Shown here in pieces: positions 62,618 through 64,000 of a DNA stretch of 64,000 bases. A program made the position numbers and the translations under genes. The number at the start of each line of letters is the position of its first letter. The first letter of the stretch is position 1. Origin of the DNA: Candidatus Paraluminiphilus aquimaris (GTDB lineage Bacteria > Pseudomonadota > Gammaproteobacteria > Pseudomonadales > Halieaceae); NCBI RefSeq assembly GCF_026230195.1, contig NZ_CP036501.1:1488001-1552000 (forward strand). The letters are read 5' to 3'. The notes under the pieces were generated by a model. That model saw only the letters and a list, made by a program, of their open reading frames with translations, did no database searches and had not been told where the DNA came from.

Positions 62618-64000
62618 ATCTTTTTCATGGTTTCCTAGTCTCGAAGAACGGGGTAGCGCAACAGCGCTAATAGACCGTGAACAGTCGATTTCCTATGACG
62701 CACTCAACCAGTCGGTGGATCGCGTTATTGCGGGCTTATTGAACGCTGCGGATTCACTTGACGAGGAGCGAGTGGCTTTTCTGTATCCGGCAAGTTTCGA
62801 CTATGCGGCATTGATCATTGGCGTCGTGGCAGCGGGGGGTATTGCGGTGCCGCTGAGTGTCCATGCGAGCGCTGATGAACTGTCGCATTGTCTTTCTGTG
62901 GCTGGGGTCAAGCGATTACTCCTGCCCGATGCGTTGCGTACACCGGCACTCGACACTGTTTGTGATCAGTTGGGTGTGGCGCAACTGAGTGTCGAGGCTT
63001 TACCCGACGCCGATCGACCGAGTGCCTTGCCACTCAAAGCCGAGCAGGGCGCATTAATTGTGTTCACCAGCGGTACCACAGGCAAACCCAAGGCGGTCGT
63101 TCACACGGTTGAGAGCGTGTCGGCCATGATTACATCGCTTATTGAAGCGTGGGGTTGGCTCGAGACCGATCACATTCCATTGTTTCTGCCGCTCCATCAC
63201 GTCCACGGTATCGTTAATATCTTGCTGTGCGCGCTGTGGCGCGGCGCCAGCGTCGACCTTCATGCGCGCTTTGATGCCGAGAGAATCTGCTCCAATGTGG
63301 CTTTGGGGCGTTACTCAGTATTCATGGCGGTACCCACTATTTACGTGAAGCTGATTGCCCACATAAAGACACTCGAGCACGATCGGCAAACACAAGTCAC
63401 CCAGGGGTTTGCCCGAATGAGACTGAACGTTTCAGGATCGGCTGCCTGCCCTGTGCCGCTGTTTGAGGAGTGGGAAGGCCTTACCTCTCAGCGCTTTCTG
63501 GAGCGATACGGGATGACTGAGTTAGGCATGGCGCTATCCAATCCTTACCGTGGTGATCGCCGACCGGGGCACGTGGGCCAACCCTTACCTGGCGTCAAGA
63601 TTAAACGGGTCGATGAGAGCGGTAATGACATCCTTGACGACGCGACCCCGGGTGAGTTGGCGGTGAAAAGCCAAACAGCATTTAGAGAATATTGGGGGAA
63701 TGTCACGTCTACTGACAGAGCATTTGCCGATGGCTGGTTTTTAACCGGGGATATCGCTGTGATTGATGAGGGTGCCTATCGAATATTGGGTCGTGCCTCG
63801 ATCGACATTATTAAGTCAGGCGGCTTCAAGCTATCGGCATTAGAGATAGAGGCGACGTTACTTGAGCACCCCAATGTGAGCGAGGTTGCCGTGATCGGTG
63901 TGCCTGATCATGAATGGGGTGAGCTCGTTGCGTGTGCGCTAGTGTTACATGAGCAGGTCTCGCAAGAGAGTCTCATAGAATGGGCGCGTGAGCGGATGAG
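62607..64000 (+). CDS. Malonyl-CoA synthetase-like acyl-CoA ligase (incomplete at window end)
   Basis: Adenylate-forming ligase; 464 codons are present and the gene runs off the window. ATG 62607 or the adjacent 62610 starts inside the transporter gene. Motifs: VFTSGTTGKPKA (P-loop, near residue 152), the LPLHHVHGIVNILLCALWRG, MAVPTIYVKLIAHI and LNVSGSAACPVPLFEEW segments, ERYGMTELGMALSNPY (A5), WFLTGDIAVIDEGAYRILGR (A7/A8) and IKSGGFKLSALEIEATL. These resemble MatB/ACSF3-type malonyl-CoA synthetases. Malonate specificity is inferred from this resemblance and from the transporter; other dicarboxylate ligases are possible. Confidence 0.85.
   Translation, partial: MMTESFSWFPSLEERGSATALIDREQSISYDALNQSVDRVIAGLLNAADSLDEERVAFLYPASFDYAALIIGVVAAGGIAVPLSVHASADELSHCLSVAGVKRLLLPDALRTPALDTVCDQLGVAQLSVEALPDADRPSALPLKAEQGALIVFTSGTTGKPKAVVHTVESVSAMITSLIEAWGWLETDHIPLFLPLHHVHGIVNILLCALWRGASVDLHARFDAERICSNVALGRYSVFMAVPTIYVKLIAHIKTLEHDRQTQVTQGFARMRLNVSGSAACPVPLFEEWEGLTSQRFLERYGMTELGMALSNPYRGDRRPGHVGQPLPGVKIKRVDESGNDILDDATPGELAVKSQTAFREYWGNVTSTDRAFADGWFLTGDIAVIDEGAYRILGRASIDIIKSGGFKLSALEIEATLLEHPNVSEVAVIGVPDHEWGELVACALVLHEQVSQESLIEWARERM

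Noticed and set aside
1-64000. Search for mobile elements, phage genes, CRISPR arrays, tRNA or rRNA genes
   Set aside because: No transposase, integrase, phage, spaced-repeat or RNA-gene signal was recognised by eye; a covariance-model search would be needed to exclude small RNAs.

Overview
The window looks like a chromosomal segment of an aerobic, heterotrophic marine gammaproteobacterium, probably of the OM60/NOR5 (Halieaceae) type. This is inferred from gene content only: beta-oxidation genes, P450, sterol-desaturase-like membrane enzymes, arylsulfatases, beta-1,3-glucan enzymes, a DUF1800/DUF1501 pair and a Coq7-type ubiquinone hydroxylase. There is no rRNA or other phylogenetic marker. 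I see no tRNA, rRNA, CRISPR array, insertion sequence, integrase or phage gene. Genes are densely packed, with several 4-bp overlaps and tail-to-tail overlaps.

Layout. 1-5.6 kb: end of a membrane protein gene, an orphan cytochrome P450, a conserved small protein, a sterol-desaturase-family enzyme, an alkyl-sulfatase-like metallo-hydrolase and a MATE exporter. 5.8-9.2 kb: a two-gene beta-oxidation operon (thiolase, then hydratase/3-hydroxyacyl-CoA dehydrogenase) closed by a terminator. 9.3-15.0 kb: DoxX, a saccharopine-dehydrogenase-like reductase, the DUF1800/DUF1501 export-linked pair and a methyltransferase. 15.0-23.1 kb: a molybdo-hydroxylase island with MocA-like and XdhC-like cofactor genes, a TetR regulator with a palindromic operator, and two convergent Fe-S/Mo-subunit pairs whose large subunits have Tat signals. 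23.5-27.8 kb: RND pump and adaptor. 27.9-29.5 kb: a ThDP enzyme.

29.6-38.1 kb is a carbohydrate locus: two GH17-type enzymes, a 1155-residue protein resembling the GH94/GH149 phosphorylase group, a GPH-type sugar symporter and a TIM-barrel hydrolase. None has a signal peptide, so it reads as uptake of short beta-glucans followed by cytoplasmic hydrolysis and phosphorolysis. 38.4-45.2 kb is mixed: secreted Ntn-hydrolase acylase, second sterol-desaturase-like protein, cytochrome c, thioesterase, an unknown protein and an M20 amidohydrolase.

45.4-58.7 kb is the least explained part. A TetR regulator is followed by a tight operon (sulfatase, DUF1330, DJ-1/PfpI, DUF4345, sulfatase, long GST-like protein). 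Then come a membrane-anchored DUF1330-like protein, two more long GST-like paralogues transcribed divergently from a near-perfect palindrome, an acyl-CoA dehydrogenase, a haloalkane-dehalogenase-like hydrolase behind its own palindrome, and a nitroreductase. It looks like an uncharacterised catabolic or detoxification locus for sulfated and possibly halogenated compounds; that is inference. 58.8-64 kb: Lrp regulator divergent from alanine dehydrogenase, coq7, an AAHS-type transporter overlapping a malonyl-CoA-synthetase-like gene that runs off the window end.
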